The notes under the pieces were generated by a model. That model worked only from the letters and a program-made list of their open reading frames with translations. It searched no databases and was not told where the DNA came from. DNA of 64,000 bases from DYJK01 sp040755055. Lineage in GTDB: Bacteria > Bacteroidota > Ignavibacteria > Ignavibacteriales > Melioribacteraceae. Both the position numbers and the translations under genes were made by a program. The stretch spans positions 119,118 through 183,117 of the forward strand of contig JBFMBS010000004.1 of NCBI GenBank assembly GCA_040755055.1. Reading direction: 5' to 3'. Shown here piece by piece: positions 33,209 to 41,687 of this stretch (position 1 is its first letter; every line of letters starts with the position of its first letter).

Positions 33209-35044
33209 TTAATTGAGTAATGAAGCTAAATGTTCTTCGAATTTCTGGATTCTTTCCGACGCTTCGTTATTCAATCTTTGCAATTCGGTCTCTCGTTGTT
33301 CCGAATATTCGGCTATTTTCTTTTTGTGCTGTATTAAATTTGAATTCAGGTTATCAAGCATAACTTTCTCACGATGTTCTGAATATTCTTTTGCTTCGGC
33401 TATGGCTTTGTTTTTCTGTGCGCTGTAAGATTTGATTTTCCTCAGCAATCTCTGTTTTTCATCCGATCTTTCAATCATTACTAATCCGCTTATAACCAGC
33501 GATATCAACGTACCTATACTAAAACTGATCAATCCCCATTTTAACCCCGATGCAATAACGAGCGAAAAGAAAGAATTGAGTTCATTAATATCTGCAACAG
33601 TTCTGTTGGTGTAATGCGCCATACTGCCGATTATCACTACAACAAAAGCGACTACAAAATTGTAGCTCATGTTCACAGTAAAGGTTCTGTTAGGATTATA
33701 TTTTTCCACAAAGGGAATGGAAGCAATTTTCGACTCCAATAATTTAATCTGTTCATCATAAGTTGAATTGATCGAATGAATACCTTTTGCAAGCGAGTCT
33801 TTAGATTTCAATTTGAAATTTTCAATTTCGGCAGTTATACGGGTTTCAGCTTCCTGGTTTTCTTTAATAACCTCATCAAAAGTATTTAGTTTTGTTTTGA
33901 TTTCAGATGCTATGGATTTTCTCATATTAGCAACGATCTCATCTACAATACCGCGGAATTTGGATGCAAATTCAGGGTACAATCCAATTACAAAAACAGT
34001 ATTGGTATCAATATATGCTTGCGCCGCACGTTCCAAGAAAGAGATTGATTTAGAAATATCGTCGGATAGATATTCATTAATATTTTTTCCCTTAAGATTG
34101 GCAATTTTTTTCTGGATTAAGCTTAGTTCATTTTCCGCGGCAGAATGATACGGCTGAATCATTAATTCTATTTGATTCGAAATTTTCCAAAAATCCTTTT
34201 CATAAAATATATTATTGAATATCCCGTTTTTTACAAAAAAGTTGAACATCCCGAAATTATTATTCGCAACGGCTATTGTTAAACGGTTAAAATCATAATT
34301 AAGAATTTCTCTGCATAATTCTACCGCCCGTTCTTCATTGTTTAGATTTATTTCGGTTAAAACCGTGTAGAATTTGGCAGTAATTCCATAGGATTTTATT
34401 TCCAGCGCATCCTTAAACGTTATGTTTGCCAATTCGTATTCTTTTTCTTTCAAATGAGCAAAGCCGATGTACAGCGTAAGTATATAATTCAATTCTTGTT
34501 TAACATTATCACTCATGCGCGATACATTGATTAATTCTTTTGCAGTGTTGAATGAGTTGAGCGCTTTTGCAAAATTGTAAAACGACGGCTGCGTGGAAAG
34601 GATTATTCCATGTAAGATAAATTTGAAAAAGTTATGCTTAAAGACATCTCTCTCTATAAAATTGATTGTAATATTTGCATAGTACTCTTTCTCATTTTTC
34701 AGCTTGGTAACAACCCATTTTGTATAATTTTCCTTGATCGATTTATGCAACTCAAAATATTTGGCTCTAAGGAAATTTAATTTCATGTAATCTTCGACCT
34801 GGTTTAAGAGCCACGAATCGTAGATCCAATAAACCGGCGCATTGGAGTAAGGTATAAATATTTCTTTCAGATCGGGTTGAACATCATAGGACATAATTTT
34901 GATGCTGTCTTTTACGCTGTTGATATAATCAAATTCGCCTTTGATATTCAAACCAAAATATTCTTTGCCAAGTTTTATAAGCTTCGACTGCAAAGATTCG
35001 TTCTCGGCAACAACGGGGTTATATTTTTCTATGATTTCTATCAT
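33209..35044 (-). CDS. Uncharacterised two-TM coiled-coil protein
   Basis: 611 aa, not recognised. The N-terminal 330 residues are helical with TPR-like stretches (YIGFAHLKEKEYELANITFKD). A coiled coil follows (about 375-445), then two TM helices (about 462-482 and 498-520) and a second strongly charged coiled coil to the end (about 525-610). Both large parts should face the cytoplasm. It overlaps the PAS kinase by 4 nt (ATGA) and is last in an operon with a predicted sigma-28 promoter (37586-37612), so it is expected to be made with late flagellar genes. A role in motility, polar localisation or signalling is possible; nothing in the sequence decides. Confidence 0.6.
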   Translation of the reverse strand: MIEIIEKYNPVVAENESLQSKLIKLGKEYFGLNIKGEFDYINSVKDSIKIMSYDVQPDLKEIFIPYSNAPVYWIYDSWLLNQVEDYMKLNFLRAKYFELHKSIKENYTKWVVTKLKNEKEYYANITINFIERDVFKHNFFKFILHGIILSTQPSFYNFAKALNSFNTAKELINVSRMSDNVKQELNYILTLYIGFAHLKEKEYELANITFKDALEIKSYGITAKFYTVLTEINLNNEERAVELCREILNYDFNRLTIAVANNNFGMFNFFVKNGIFNNIFYEKDFWKISNQIELMIQPYHSAAENELSLIQKKIANLKGKNINEYLSDDISKSISFLERAAQAYIDTNTVFVIGLYPEFASKFRGIVDEIVANMRKSIASEIKTKLNTFDEVIKENQEAETRITAEIENFKLKSKDSLAKGIHSINSTYDEQIKLLESKIASIPFVEKYNPNRTFTVNMSYNFVVAFVVVIIGSMAHYTNRTVADINELNSFFSLVIASGLKWGLISFSIGTLISLVISGLVMIERSDEKQRLLRKIKSYSAQKNKAIAEAKEYSEHREKVMLDNLNSNLIQHKKKIAEYSEQRETELQRLNNEASERIQKFEEHLASLLN

Positions 35045-36921
35045 AGATTTTGCACCCCTATGTTATTTGATGAGCCGATTTCCCGGAACGAAATATTTAT
35101 TTCAGTTCCCTTATTTTTTTCACTATTAATTTCAAATTCACCGTCTAAAAGTTTTGTTAATTTATAGGCAACTGTTAGCCCCAGACCAACTCCTTCGTAA
35201 GGACGGGTATATCCTTCTACTTCTTGTGTAAACGGAGTAAGTAAGCGAGAAATTTGTGATTTTTCAATTCCGATTCCGGAATCACTAATTGTAATAACAA
35301 CTTTATCATCAGTCGATTTTGAGCGCAGATTTACAAAACCTTTTATTGTGTACTTAATTGCGTTATCAATAAGTACATCAATAATTCTCTCCAACTTCAC
35401 CCAATCAACTTCGATGATGCTGTCATCGTCGGCCAAATCGATTGTAAATTCTAAGTTTTTAACCTGTGCATCGTTAATTCTTTTATCATAAATTTTCTTA
35501 AGTACCTGGTTACAATTCAATTCAACTTTTTCAATTTCAACTTCGCCGGCTTCAATCTGAGATACTTCAACAAGATTGGTAAATAAATTTAAAGAGCGTC
35601 CCAATACTTCCTTCATCGAACCGATCATATCTTTGATCGTTTCATAATCATTTGTCGCTATACATTCATCAAGGATTTCCGAATAGCCGATAATTCCGTT
35701 AAACGGTGTGCGTATCTCGTGGGAAATATTAGCGAGAAAATCCGATTTCATCTTATTTAATTGTAATTCTTTTAAATAACTCTTTTCCAACTGCTCGCGG
35801 TATCGTTTTTCTTCGGTGATATCCTTCATTGTAATAATAAAAATCTTGTTTTCCGTTACAATATCACCGGTGCAAGTTACTTTACAAGAATATTGCTGTT
35901 CCTGGCTGTATTGATAACCAAACTCCGAAAATGAATTGTTCGAACCGATCATGTCTTCGATTACTGAGTGCAACTGCTTGTTTAAATTATTAATCAAGAG
36001 ATGATCGATAGATTTTAGATGAAGATTGTATTTATCAAGTTGAAAGAGGTTGCAAAAATTATCGTTCGCATTTTCAAAAAGTATATTCGGCGCCGAGTAT
36101 TTAAGTATAAGCAGAAGATCCGAGATATTATCAATTATTAACTTTTGTCTCCTTTCCGATCCCTCTATCATTTTCTTTTGATAGATGTGTTCAGTTAAAT
36201 TCGAGGCACTTAGAATCAAGCAATCTTCTAATTCCTCATCCATCGTAAATGAATTGAGTGTAAACTCCCAATAATCGGTGCTTCCTCTTTTGACAATTGG
36301 AATCAGTTTTTTCCACGGAATTTTATTTTCAATTGCCGATAAATATTCTTCACGCTCATCATCGCTCAAATACTCAAGCAGCAATTCTATTAATGTAATT
36401 TGATAAAGGTGATCAATGCCTTTGGAAAAAATCTCTTCAAAGGAACGTGTTGCATAAACAATTCTTTTTTGAGCATCGGTGATAAGAATGGGCACTTTCC
36501 CGTGGTCTAAAGCACTGTGTAATGCGTTTATTTTTCGTTCAATGACTTTTCTTAATTCAAGAGATTCAATTGTTATTACCAAGTATTGAATTGAGTTGAG
36601 TATAATCCTTTCTACGTTAACCTGGTATTGATGATTGTCCGGCCTACCGGGAATAATTAGATTAATATCCGAGGACAGATTAAGATAATTTCTCTCGGCA
36701 AATCCTTTTAGTAAGTAGAGTAATTCGGAATTAGGATTCAACCGGTATAAACTATCTTTCTGGTAAAGAAGAAAAAGTTTGCTGAAAGATTCGTTACAGT
36801 AAACAATATTCAGTTCCAAATTGACAATAACCAGCGCCCTACTATTAGGTAGTTCTTTATAATTGCTGAACCCTAATGTAGTGTTCGCTAAGTTTTCATT
36901 AAAATCGAACCAGTTATGCAT
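35041..36921 (-). CDS. Cytoplasmic multi-PAS sensor histidine kinase
   Basis: 626 aa without membrane segments. Three PAS-like regions (about 25-120, 128-245, 255-375), a HisKA domain with His401 in ANISHEIRTPFNG, and an HATPase domain with an N box (LIDNAIKYT), G1 (DSGIGI) and G2 (GVGLGLTVAYKL). Catalytically complete. It has no fused receiver. Middle gene of the sigma-28-type operon between a 212-aa unknown and the two-TM protein. Nearby REC, REC-DHp and REC-Hpt genes are candidate partners. Confidence 0.9.
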   Translation of the reverse strand: MHNWFDFNENLANTTLGFSNYKELPNSRALVIVNLELNIVYCNESFSKLFLLYQKDSLYRLNPNSELLYLLKGFAERNYLNLSSDINLIIPGRPDNHQYQVNVERIILNSIQYLVITIESLELRKVIERKINALHSALDHGKVPILITDAQKRIVYATRSFEEIFSKGIDHLYQITLIELLLEYLSDDEREEYLSAIENKIPWKKLIPIVKRGSTDYWEFTLNSFTMDEELEDCLILSASNLTEHIYQKKMIEGSERRQKLIIDNISDLLLILKYSAPNILFENANDNFCNLFQLDKYNLHLKSIDHLLINNLNKQLHSVIEDMIGSNNSFSEFGYQYSQEQQYSCKVTCTGDIVTENKIFIITMKDITEEKRYREQLEKSYLKELQLNKMKSDFLANISHEIRTPFNGIIGYSEILDECIATNDYETIKDMIGSMKEVLGRSLNLFTNLVEVSQIEAGEVEIEKVELNCNQVLKKIYDKRINDAQVKNLEFTIDLADDDSIIEVDWVKLERIIDVLIDNAIKYTIKGFVNLRSKSTDDKVVITISDSGIGIEKSQISRLLTPFTQEVEGYTRPYEGVGLGLTVAYKLTKLLDGEFEINSEKNKGTEINISFREIGSSNNIGVQNL

Positions 36922-36929
36922 CTGACTAA

Positions 36930-37568
36930 CTATTGAATATGGATACTTTTGACTATTACACCGCTGTCATCCTCTATCGAATGATGAAATGCCGGTTTAT
37001 ATGAAATATACTTTTCTAAAAAATTAATAAGACATTTATTGATATTATGAAATTCCGAGGTAATTGATTTCTTATGGTTGAACAACAGCGGTTCAATTAC
37101 ATTTTGCTCTGTGATTGTATTCGGCTTCCTGACATTAAAGGTTTTGAATTGCTCAAAGAATTTTGTGAGTTCTACCAGTTGGATATTGTAATCGATTTTA
37201 TCGGTTGCAGAAGGAACCGGGGCACAGATAACAACCGTCACAACTATTTCTGTTGCAAACCCTTGAACATTCTTTTTTACTTTGTAATCTACTTTTGCAC
37301 TTTGATTTATTTCGGCAAGGAAAAAATTAGTATCAAATTCAAATCCGTCAAGTTCAAAAAGGAGATGAATTTTTTCAGAGTCTTTTTGGAGCTTTTTTAA
37401 TTTCCATCCTATAGCCGCCAGAAGAGAGGTAGCCGGAGAAATGTAAAGCGAATCATTCGAAATACTACCGGCAATATGGAAAGAATTTGCTTTCTTATAA
37501 TACTTTGGATTACCGGCAGCTTTTTTATAATCCGATCCGGGATTAATATTTACGATTTTTTCTAACAT
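36930..37568 (-). CDS. Uncharacterised 212-aa soluble protein
   Basis: Not recognised. No signal peptide or TM; mixed alpha/beta with a segment (about 75-120) of alternating strands, VVTVVICAPVPS. Strong ribosome site GGAGAAAG before the ATG. Its start lies 18 nt downstream of the -10 box of a predicted sigma-28 promoter (37586-37612), so the transcript has a very short leader. Co-transcribed with the PAS kinase (8-nt gap). Expression with late flagellar genes is predicted; function unknown. Confidence 0.6.
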   Translation of the reverse strand: MLEKIVNINPGSDYKKAAGNPKYYKKANSFHIAGSISNDSLYISPATSLLAAIGWKLKKLQKDSEKIHLLFELDGFEFDTNFFLAEINQSAKVDYKVKKNVQGFATEIVVTVVICAPVPSATDKIDYNIQLVELTKFFEQFKTFNVRKPNTITEQNVIEPLLFNHKKSITSEFHNINKCLINFLEKYISYKPAFHHSIEDDSGVIVKSIHIQ

Positions 37569-37585
37569 TCTTTCTCCTCGTACTA

Positions 37586-37612
37586 TTATCGAAGGAAAAG
37601 AATGTTACTTTA
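37586..37612 (-). promoter_or_regulatory. Predicted sigma-28 promoter of kinase/unknown operon
   Basis: The minus strand reads TAAA, 15 nt, TTCGATAA, identical in both boxes to the cheW copy 2 promoter. It lies in the 46-nt gap between the REC-DHp gene and the 212-aa gene, one of the few real gaps in this array. Confidence 0.7.
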
Positions 37613-37614
37613 CC

Positions 37615-38277
37615 CTAATCGGTTTTTAACATGCGGTTTTCGTCAATATAATCAACCAACTGCGGATTTTGCAGATGAATTAACTCCTGAACAAATTTGC
37701 TGATTCTTTCTATCGATTCTTTTATAACCTTAATATCTTCAGAAAGTTTTTCAGCTTCAACTTGCGTTAATTCGTTTTCGATACTTTTTATCGATAAAAT
37801 TAAACTGCTCAACGGGTTATTAATTTTATGTCCGATGGTACAAGCCATTTCAATAACAGCTTTACTATGTTCAATATTTCTTAACTCGCTTTGCAGATTG
37901 TAAATTCTTATTCCCGATCTTATACGGGCAAGTAACTCCTGGTTTTCAATCGGTTTTACTAAAAAATCATCCGCACCAATATCCAAACCCATAATACGAT
38001 CTTTAAGAGATGATCTTGCAGTGAGAATTATATAATAAATGGTTTTATATTTTTCATCACTTTTTAAAATATTGCAGAGTGCCAGTCCGTCAAGGATAGG
38101 CATTGTCCAATCAGCTAAAACAACTTTTGGATGGAATGATTTTAAAACTTCAAGGGCTTCCTCCCCGTTAACAGCAGTTGCAACCTCGTAGTTGTTCCTT
38201 GCTAAAAGTTTTTCAAGAATGAACCTGGTATCTTTTTCATCCTCGACAACAAGAACTTTATCTTTCAATTCAGGCAT
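37615..38277 (-). CDS. REC-DHp protein lacking an ATPase domain
   Basis: 220 aa. Receiver domain (about 5-120) with VEDEKDTR, phospho-acceptor Asp in LADWTMP (about 56) and Lys in LVKPIEN. Then a helical-hairpin dimerisation/phosphotransfer-like segment (about 135-210) whose H box is IGHKINNPLSSL with His150. The gene ends there: no N, G1 or G2 box, so it cannot phosphorylate itself with ATP. It could act as a phosphotransfer relay like Spo0B or an Hpt protein. Overlaps the preceding receiver gene by 13 nt. Confidence 0.8.
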   Translation of the reverse strand: MPELKDKVLVVEDEKDTRFILEKLLARNNYEVATAVNGEEALEVLKSFHPKVVLADWTMPILDGLALCNILKSDEKYKTIYYIILTARSSLKDRIMGLDIGADDFLVKPIENQELLARIRSGIRIYNLQSELRNIEHSKAVIEMACTIGHKINNPLSSLILSIKSIENELTQVEAEKLSEDIKVIKESIERISKFVQELIHLQNPQLVDYIDENRMLKTD

Positions 38278-38669
38278 AATAGTTTATTTATTTTCTCAGT
38301 TAGTTTATCAAAATTTAAAATGGGTTTCAGCATATAATCATCAGCCAGACTGTCTTTTAGAAGCTGGTCGGCAAAATAATTTGATGAATACGCCGTTATA
38401 ATCAATATAGGTATTCTTAAGTTATAAAAATTTTGTTTAACATACCGTGCGAGTGTCAAACCATCTACTGCTTTGGAATTCAAGTAAGTGTTCTTAAGAT
38501 TCAAGTCAACAATCAACAAACTAATGCTTCCATTAGAGACCTGGTTAATAATATCATCCCCATCCTCGGAAACAGAAAATTCATATCCCAATTTCTTAAA
38601 AAGAACTTTATAAAATTCCTGGAGTAACGGATCGTCTTCCACAATTAATATTTTTTTTGATTCGCTCAT
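38265..38669 (-). CDS. Single-domain response regulator
   Basis: 134-aa receiver. VEDDPLL acidic pair, phospho-acceptor Asp in LIVDLNLK (about 57), Thr in IITAYS and Lys in MLKPI. A short insertion (NTYLNSKAVDG) after the phospho-Asp lengthens that loop compared with CheY. No output domain. Overlaps motB by 4 nt upstream and the REC-DHp gene by 13 nt downstream, so all three are translationally coupled. It could be a CheY-like motor or stator regulator, or a relay intermediate. Confidence 0.85.
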   Translation of the reverse strand: MSESKKILIVEDDPLLQEFYKVLFKKLGYEFSVSEDGDDIINQVSNGSISLLIVDLNLKNTYLNSKAVDGLTLARYVKQNFYNLRIPILIITAYSSNYFADQLLKDSLADDYMLKPILNFDKLTEKINKLLCLN

Positions 38670-39478
38670 TTCGATTTATACTTTACAGTAATACTGATAC
38701 GTCTATTCAAAAAGCTGAACGGATCTGCCGGGTCACGTAATCTTGTATCGGCAAAACCACGCACTTCATCTATCTGTTTTTCCTTTACTCCGCCGAGCAC
38801 TAAAGCTCGTTTAGCTGAATTTGCCCTATCCGTACTCAGTTCGAAATTTGAATATCCGCTTCCGTCGTTTTTATACTGCCGTGAATCTGTATGCCCTTCA
38901 ACAATAATTTTGTTTTCAAGTTTTGCCAGTTCTGCTCCAACTTTATTAAGAAGTTTTCTCGCTTCAGGTTTTAATTCCGAAGTACCCACCTCAAAGAAAA
39001 TATCATTAGCAGAATCAATCAATTCAATTCTTAATCCTTCTTTAACAATCTCGATCTTAACCTGGTCGGCTAAGCCCATCAACTCTGTATCTTCGGTGAG
39101 TTCATTCATCAATTTCTCGCCCATCTTTTCAAGCTCGCGTCTTTCCAGTTCCTGGCGTTCTAATTCCTCACTGATATTCAGGTCAATTAACTTTGATGAA
39201 TTTCCTTCTAAAATATTTTTACCTTTTGATGAAAACCCTACCGGATCTTTGAAATAACCTGCTACGGCTTCCCTCACTTCTTCATTCTGAGCAAGTACCC
39301 ACAGCACAATAAAAAGAGCCATCATCGCAGTTACAAAATCTGCATATGCAACTTTCCACGCACCGCCGTGATGCCCGCCATGAACCTTTTTTATTTTTTT
39401 AAATACCGGCTGCTGATCAAACTGGATTTCATCACCCGGCTCCTGTCCATCACCATTTTTACTTTTACTATCACCCAT
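38666..39478 (-). CDS. motB: Stator protein MotB, proton-type
   Basis: 270 aa. A cytoplasmic N-terminus is followed by a single TM helix (about 43-65) starting GGAWKVAYADFVTAMMALF; Asp47 is the ion-carrying residue. This HG(G)-W-K-x-AYADFxTAMMAFF pattern is that of proton-driven MotB. A plug/linker region and a periplasmic OmpA-like peptidoglycan-binding domain (about 150-268, FEVGTSELKPEA, VEGHTDSRQ, NRRISI) follow. Pairs with MotA at 39478-40332 (1-nt overlap). Confidence 0.93.
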   Translation of the reverse strand: MGDSKSKNGDGQEPGDEIQFDQQPVFKKIKKVHGGHHGGAWKVAYADFVTAMMALFIVLWVLAQNEEVREAVAGYFKDPVGFSSKGKNILEGNSSKLIDLNISEELERQELERRELEKMGEKLMNELTEDTELMGLADQVKIEIVKEGLRIELIDSANDIFFEVGTSELKPEARKLLNKVGAELAKLENKIIVEGHTDSRQYKNDGSGYSNFELSTDRANSAKRALVLGGVKEKQIDEVRGFADTRLRDPADPFSFLNRRISITVKYKSK

Positions 39479-40332
39479 TATTTTTTACCTCTGAGTGAAT
39501 TTTCAAGTTCTTGGAAAGTCGGGCGTTCATCGGAAAAAATCACTCTTCTTGCCATTTCAGCAGCTACAAAGGGCGGGTTCCCTTTTGCATAACCCAGAAT
39601 GAATGTTTTAATTATTTGTAGGTCTTGTGCTTTCTCCTCAACTACATGAAGAAGGTTACTCGCAATCGGGTTAACAAATCCATAACTAAGTAGAACACCT
39701 AAGAATGTTCCTACAAGTGCTGCTGCTACGTGATGCCCCACAGCTTCGGCACCTTGATTAATTGAACCCATTGTAACAATTATTCCAAGTACTGCTGCAA
39801 CAATTCCCAAACCGGGAAGCGAGTCCCCAACTTTGCCTATTGTTTCCGAAACCGGCTTATTTTCATTATGAAATGTTTCTATTTCGGCATCCATTAAATT
39901 TTCCATTTCATGCGGTGGAACGGAACCGGCAAGCATAACTTTCATCGTATCACAGAAAAAATTCTTTTTAAGCTCATCATGAATCAACATCTTACTCTTT
40001 GAAAGTATTTCGCTTTTATCCGGATCTTCGATATGTTTTTCAATTGCTAGTAAACCCTCCCTTTGTGCAGTCAGAAACAATGTGCTGATTGCTTTTAACA
40101 TTTCTATATAATCTTCTTTTGAATTTTTATGACTTTTAAAAATTTGCGTAATCTGTGACATTATCTTTTTTATCAACGATGCCGGTGACGATATTAGAAG
40201 GCTGCCAATTGCAGCACCACCGATTGTAATAAATTCCGAAATCTGAATAAGTAAAACCAGGTTACCGCCGGCTACTAAAAATCCAACGACAACCGATACG
40301 GCTACCACAACAATTCCGACAATAGCAAACAC
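39478..40332 (-). CDS. motA: Stator protein MotA, first set
   Basis: 284 aa with four TM helices (about 2-22, 28-50, 170-192, 203-225) and the large cytoplasmic loop with charged residues that face FliG. The conserved VAAVLGIIVTMGSINQGAEAVGHHVAAALVGTFLGVLLSYGFV region contains the TM3-TM4 channel. Length and the GxxVGHHVAAALVGTFLG signature match proton-type MotA. Lies 10 nt after the REC-Hpt gene. Confidence 0.93.
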   Translation of the reverse strand: MFAIVGIVVVAVSVVVGFLVAGGNLVLLIQISEFITIGGAAIGSLLISSPASLIKKIMSQITQIFKSHKNSKEDYIEMLKAISTLFLTAQREGLLAIEKHIEDPDKSEILSKSKMLIHDELKKNFFCDTMKVMLAGSVPPHEMENLMDAEIETFHNENKPVSETIGKVGDSLPGLGIVAAVLGIIVTMGSINQGAEAVGHHVAAALVGTFLGVLLSYGFVNPIASNLLHVVEEKAQDLQIIKTFILGYAKGNPPFVAAEMARRVIFSDERPTFQELENSLRGKK

Positions 40333-40342
40333 GTTTTTCCCT

Positions 40343-41065
40343 TTACTTTGAGTTTAAGATTTCGAGAACTTCAAATTCGTTGATTAATGCCTCACATTTA
40401 TTTTCAATATCATCCCAGTTTAAATCGATCTTAGACAGTGTAAACTCCAGTTCTCTGCACATTTCAGATATTTTATTATAACCAATCATTCCGCACGAAC
40501 CTTTCAATTCGTGAAATATCGTAACGAGAAGATCAACATTACGGTAACTCAAGGCTTCCTTAATTGTATTTTTTTTGTGTGGAAGCGAATTAAAAAAATA
40601 TTTTTTAACCTGGTTTACAATTTCTTCCTTCTCAATTTCACTTAAATAATGCGCTTTCTTGGCATTGCTCAAAAAATCTTTGCCTAGAACCTCGTTAATA
40701 CCTTTCACAAGTACTTCCTTGCTTAAAGGTTTTGACATTATTTTAACAGCCCCGGCTTGCATTGCGGCAATTACATTATTTTTATCGGTATGTCCGCTAA
40801 TAACTATCACCGGTAAATTTTTTAAATCTTCCAATATTTTAATAACCTTTAACATTCTTAAACCGTCAAGATTAGGCATCATAAGGTCAAGAAAAATTAA
40901 TTTAGGTTTATGTTCAATTGCCTTTTGAATTCCTTCCAATCCGTCATTACAAGTAATCACTTCAAGATCGTATTCCGATAAAAAGTTTCGTAAAGAAGCT
41001 CTAATAACATCAGAATCATCAATTACAAGAATTGTAACCCTATCTCCGTAGTAATCAGGCATCAT
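40343..41065 (-). CDS. REC-Hpt phosphotransfer protein
   Basis: 240 aa. Receiver (about 10-130) with VIDDSDVIR, phospho-acceptor Asp in IFLDLMMPN (about 61) and Lys in MSKPL. The C-terminal Hpt domain (about 150-238) has His185 in FHELKGSCGMIGY, the classic Hpt motif. It could pass phosphate between the kinases and receivers of this block. Overlaps csrA by 4 nt upstream. Its place among csrA, fliW and motA is unusual. Confidence 0.85.
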   Translation of the reverse strand: MMPDYYGDRVTILVIDDSDVIRASLRNFLSEYDLEVITCNDGLEGIQKAIEHKPKLIFLDLMMPNLDGLRMLKVIKILEDLKNLPVIVISGHTDKNNVIAAMQAGAVKIMSKPLSKEVLVKGINEVLGKDFLSNAKKAHYLSEIEKEEIVNQVKKYFFNSLPHKKNTIKEALSYRNVDLLVTIFHELKGSCGMIGYNKISEMCRELEFTLSKIDLNWDDIENKCEALINEFEVLEILNSK

Positions 41066-41298
41066 TTAACCTTCTGAATTTTATACTTCGATAGATCGAC
41101 AGCTTTGTTGGAACTTGCTTTCGAAGCTTCAAGGGTATTTTGTTTAACCTTATCATAAACTTCACCCCGAAAAATCTGAACACTTCCCGGGGCATCGATA
41201 CCGATCTTAACTTGATTATCGGAAATTGACAGAATCTTTATAGTTATGTCGCTGCCAATTTTTATTTCTTCATCGATTTTTCTTGTCAGTATTAACAT
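41062..41298 (-). CDS. csrA: Translational regulator CsrA
   Basis: 78 aa. MLILTRKIDEEIKIG start, ITIKILSISDNQVKIGIDAP and the RNA-binding edge IFRGEVYDKV are diagnostic. The tail after residue 60 is longer than in E. coli CsrA. Dimeric RNA-binding protein that blocks ribosome sites with GGA in hairpins. Next to fliW (3-nt gap), as in Bacillus and Campylobacter, where FliW sequesters CsrA. Likely target in this window: the fliC leader. Confidence 0.96.
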   Translation of the reverse strand: MLILTRKIDEEIKIGSDITIKILSISDNQVKIGIDAPGSVQIFRGEVYDKVKQNTLEASKASSNKAVDLSKYKIQKVK

Positions 41299-41301
41299 TT
41301 T

Positions 41302-41682
41302 CTACTCGGTAAATAAGTTGTAATAAAGAGAATAATTTTCTTTATCAAAAATTGTTTGATAAGCGCTTTTCTTATTCTGGTTAATAAATATCGGCGCTCT
41401 TAAGTTAATTGTAATTTTTAACGGATCGGGATTCAAAGTTACAATCCCGAATGCTTCGTGCTCTTCTTGCTGGGGATAATTATCATCAATTACCCTTAAT
41501 CCAATCAAAGGGAAAGCTATTTCCGGTCTTTCTACCGAGTTAAGCCAATAGAAGAAACTATCTTCCGGTTTAATGAACACGAATTTTTTTAATTCCTCAA
41601 ACCCGAAAGGTCCCTCTTTGAAATTGATTATAAACTCTTCGGTAAATTCAATTTCACCGAACTTATGTGTTTTGATTTTCAT
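41302..41682 (-). CDS. fliW: Flagellar assembly factor FliW
   Basis: 126 aa from the ATG at 41682 (a GTG three codons earlier overlaps motB). FGEIEFTEEFIINFKEGPFGFEELKKF, FFWLNSVERPEIAFPLI and TINLRAPIFIN segments match FliW. In known systems FliW binds either flagellin or CsrA; when flagellin leaves the cell, FliW captures CsrA and relieves fliC repression. Located between motB and csrA, far from fliC but on the same strand. Confidence 0.93.
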   Translation of the reverse strand: MKIKTHKFGEIEFTEEFIINFKEGPFGFEELKKFVFIKPEDSFFYWLNSVERPEIAFPLIGLRVIDDNYPQQEEHEAFGIVTLNPDPLKITINLRAPIFINQNKKSAYQTIFDKENYSLYYNLFTE

Positions 41683-41687
41683 ATTAC

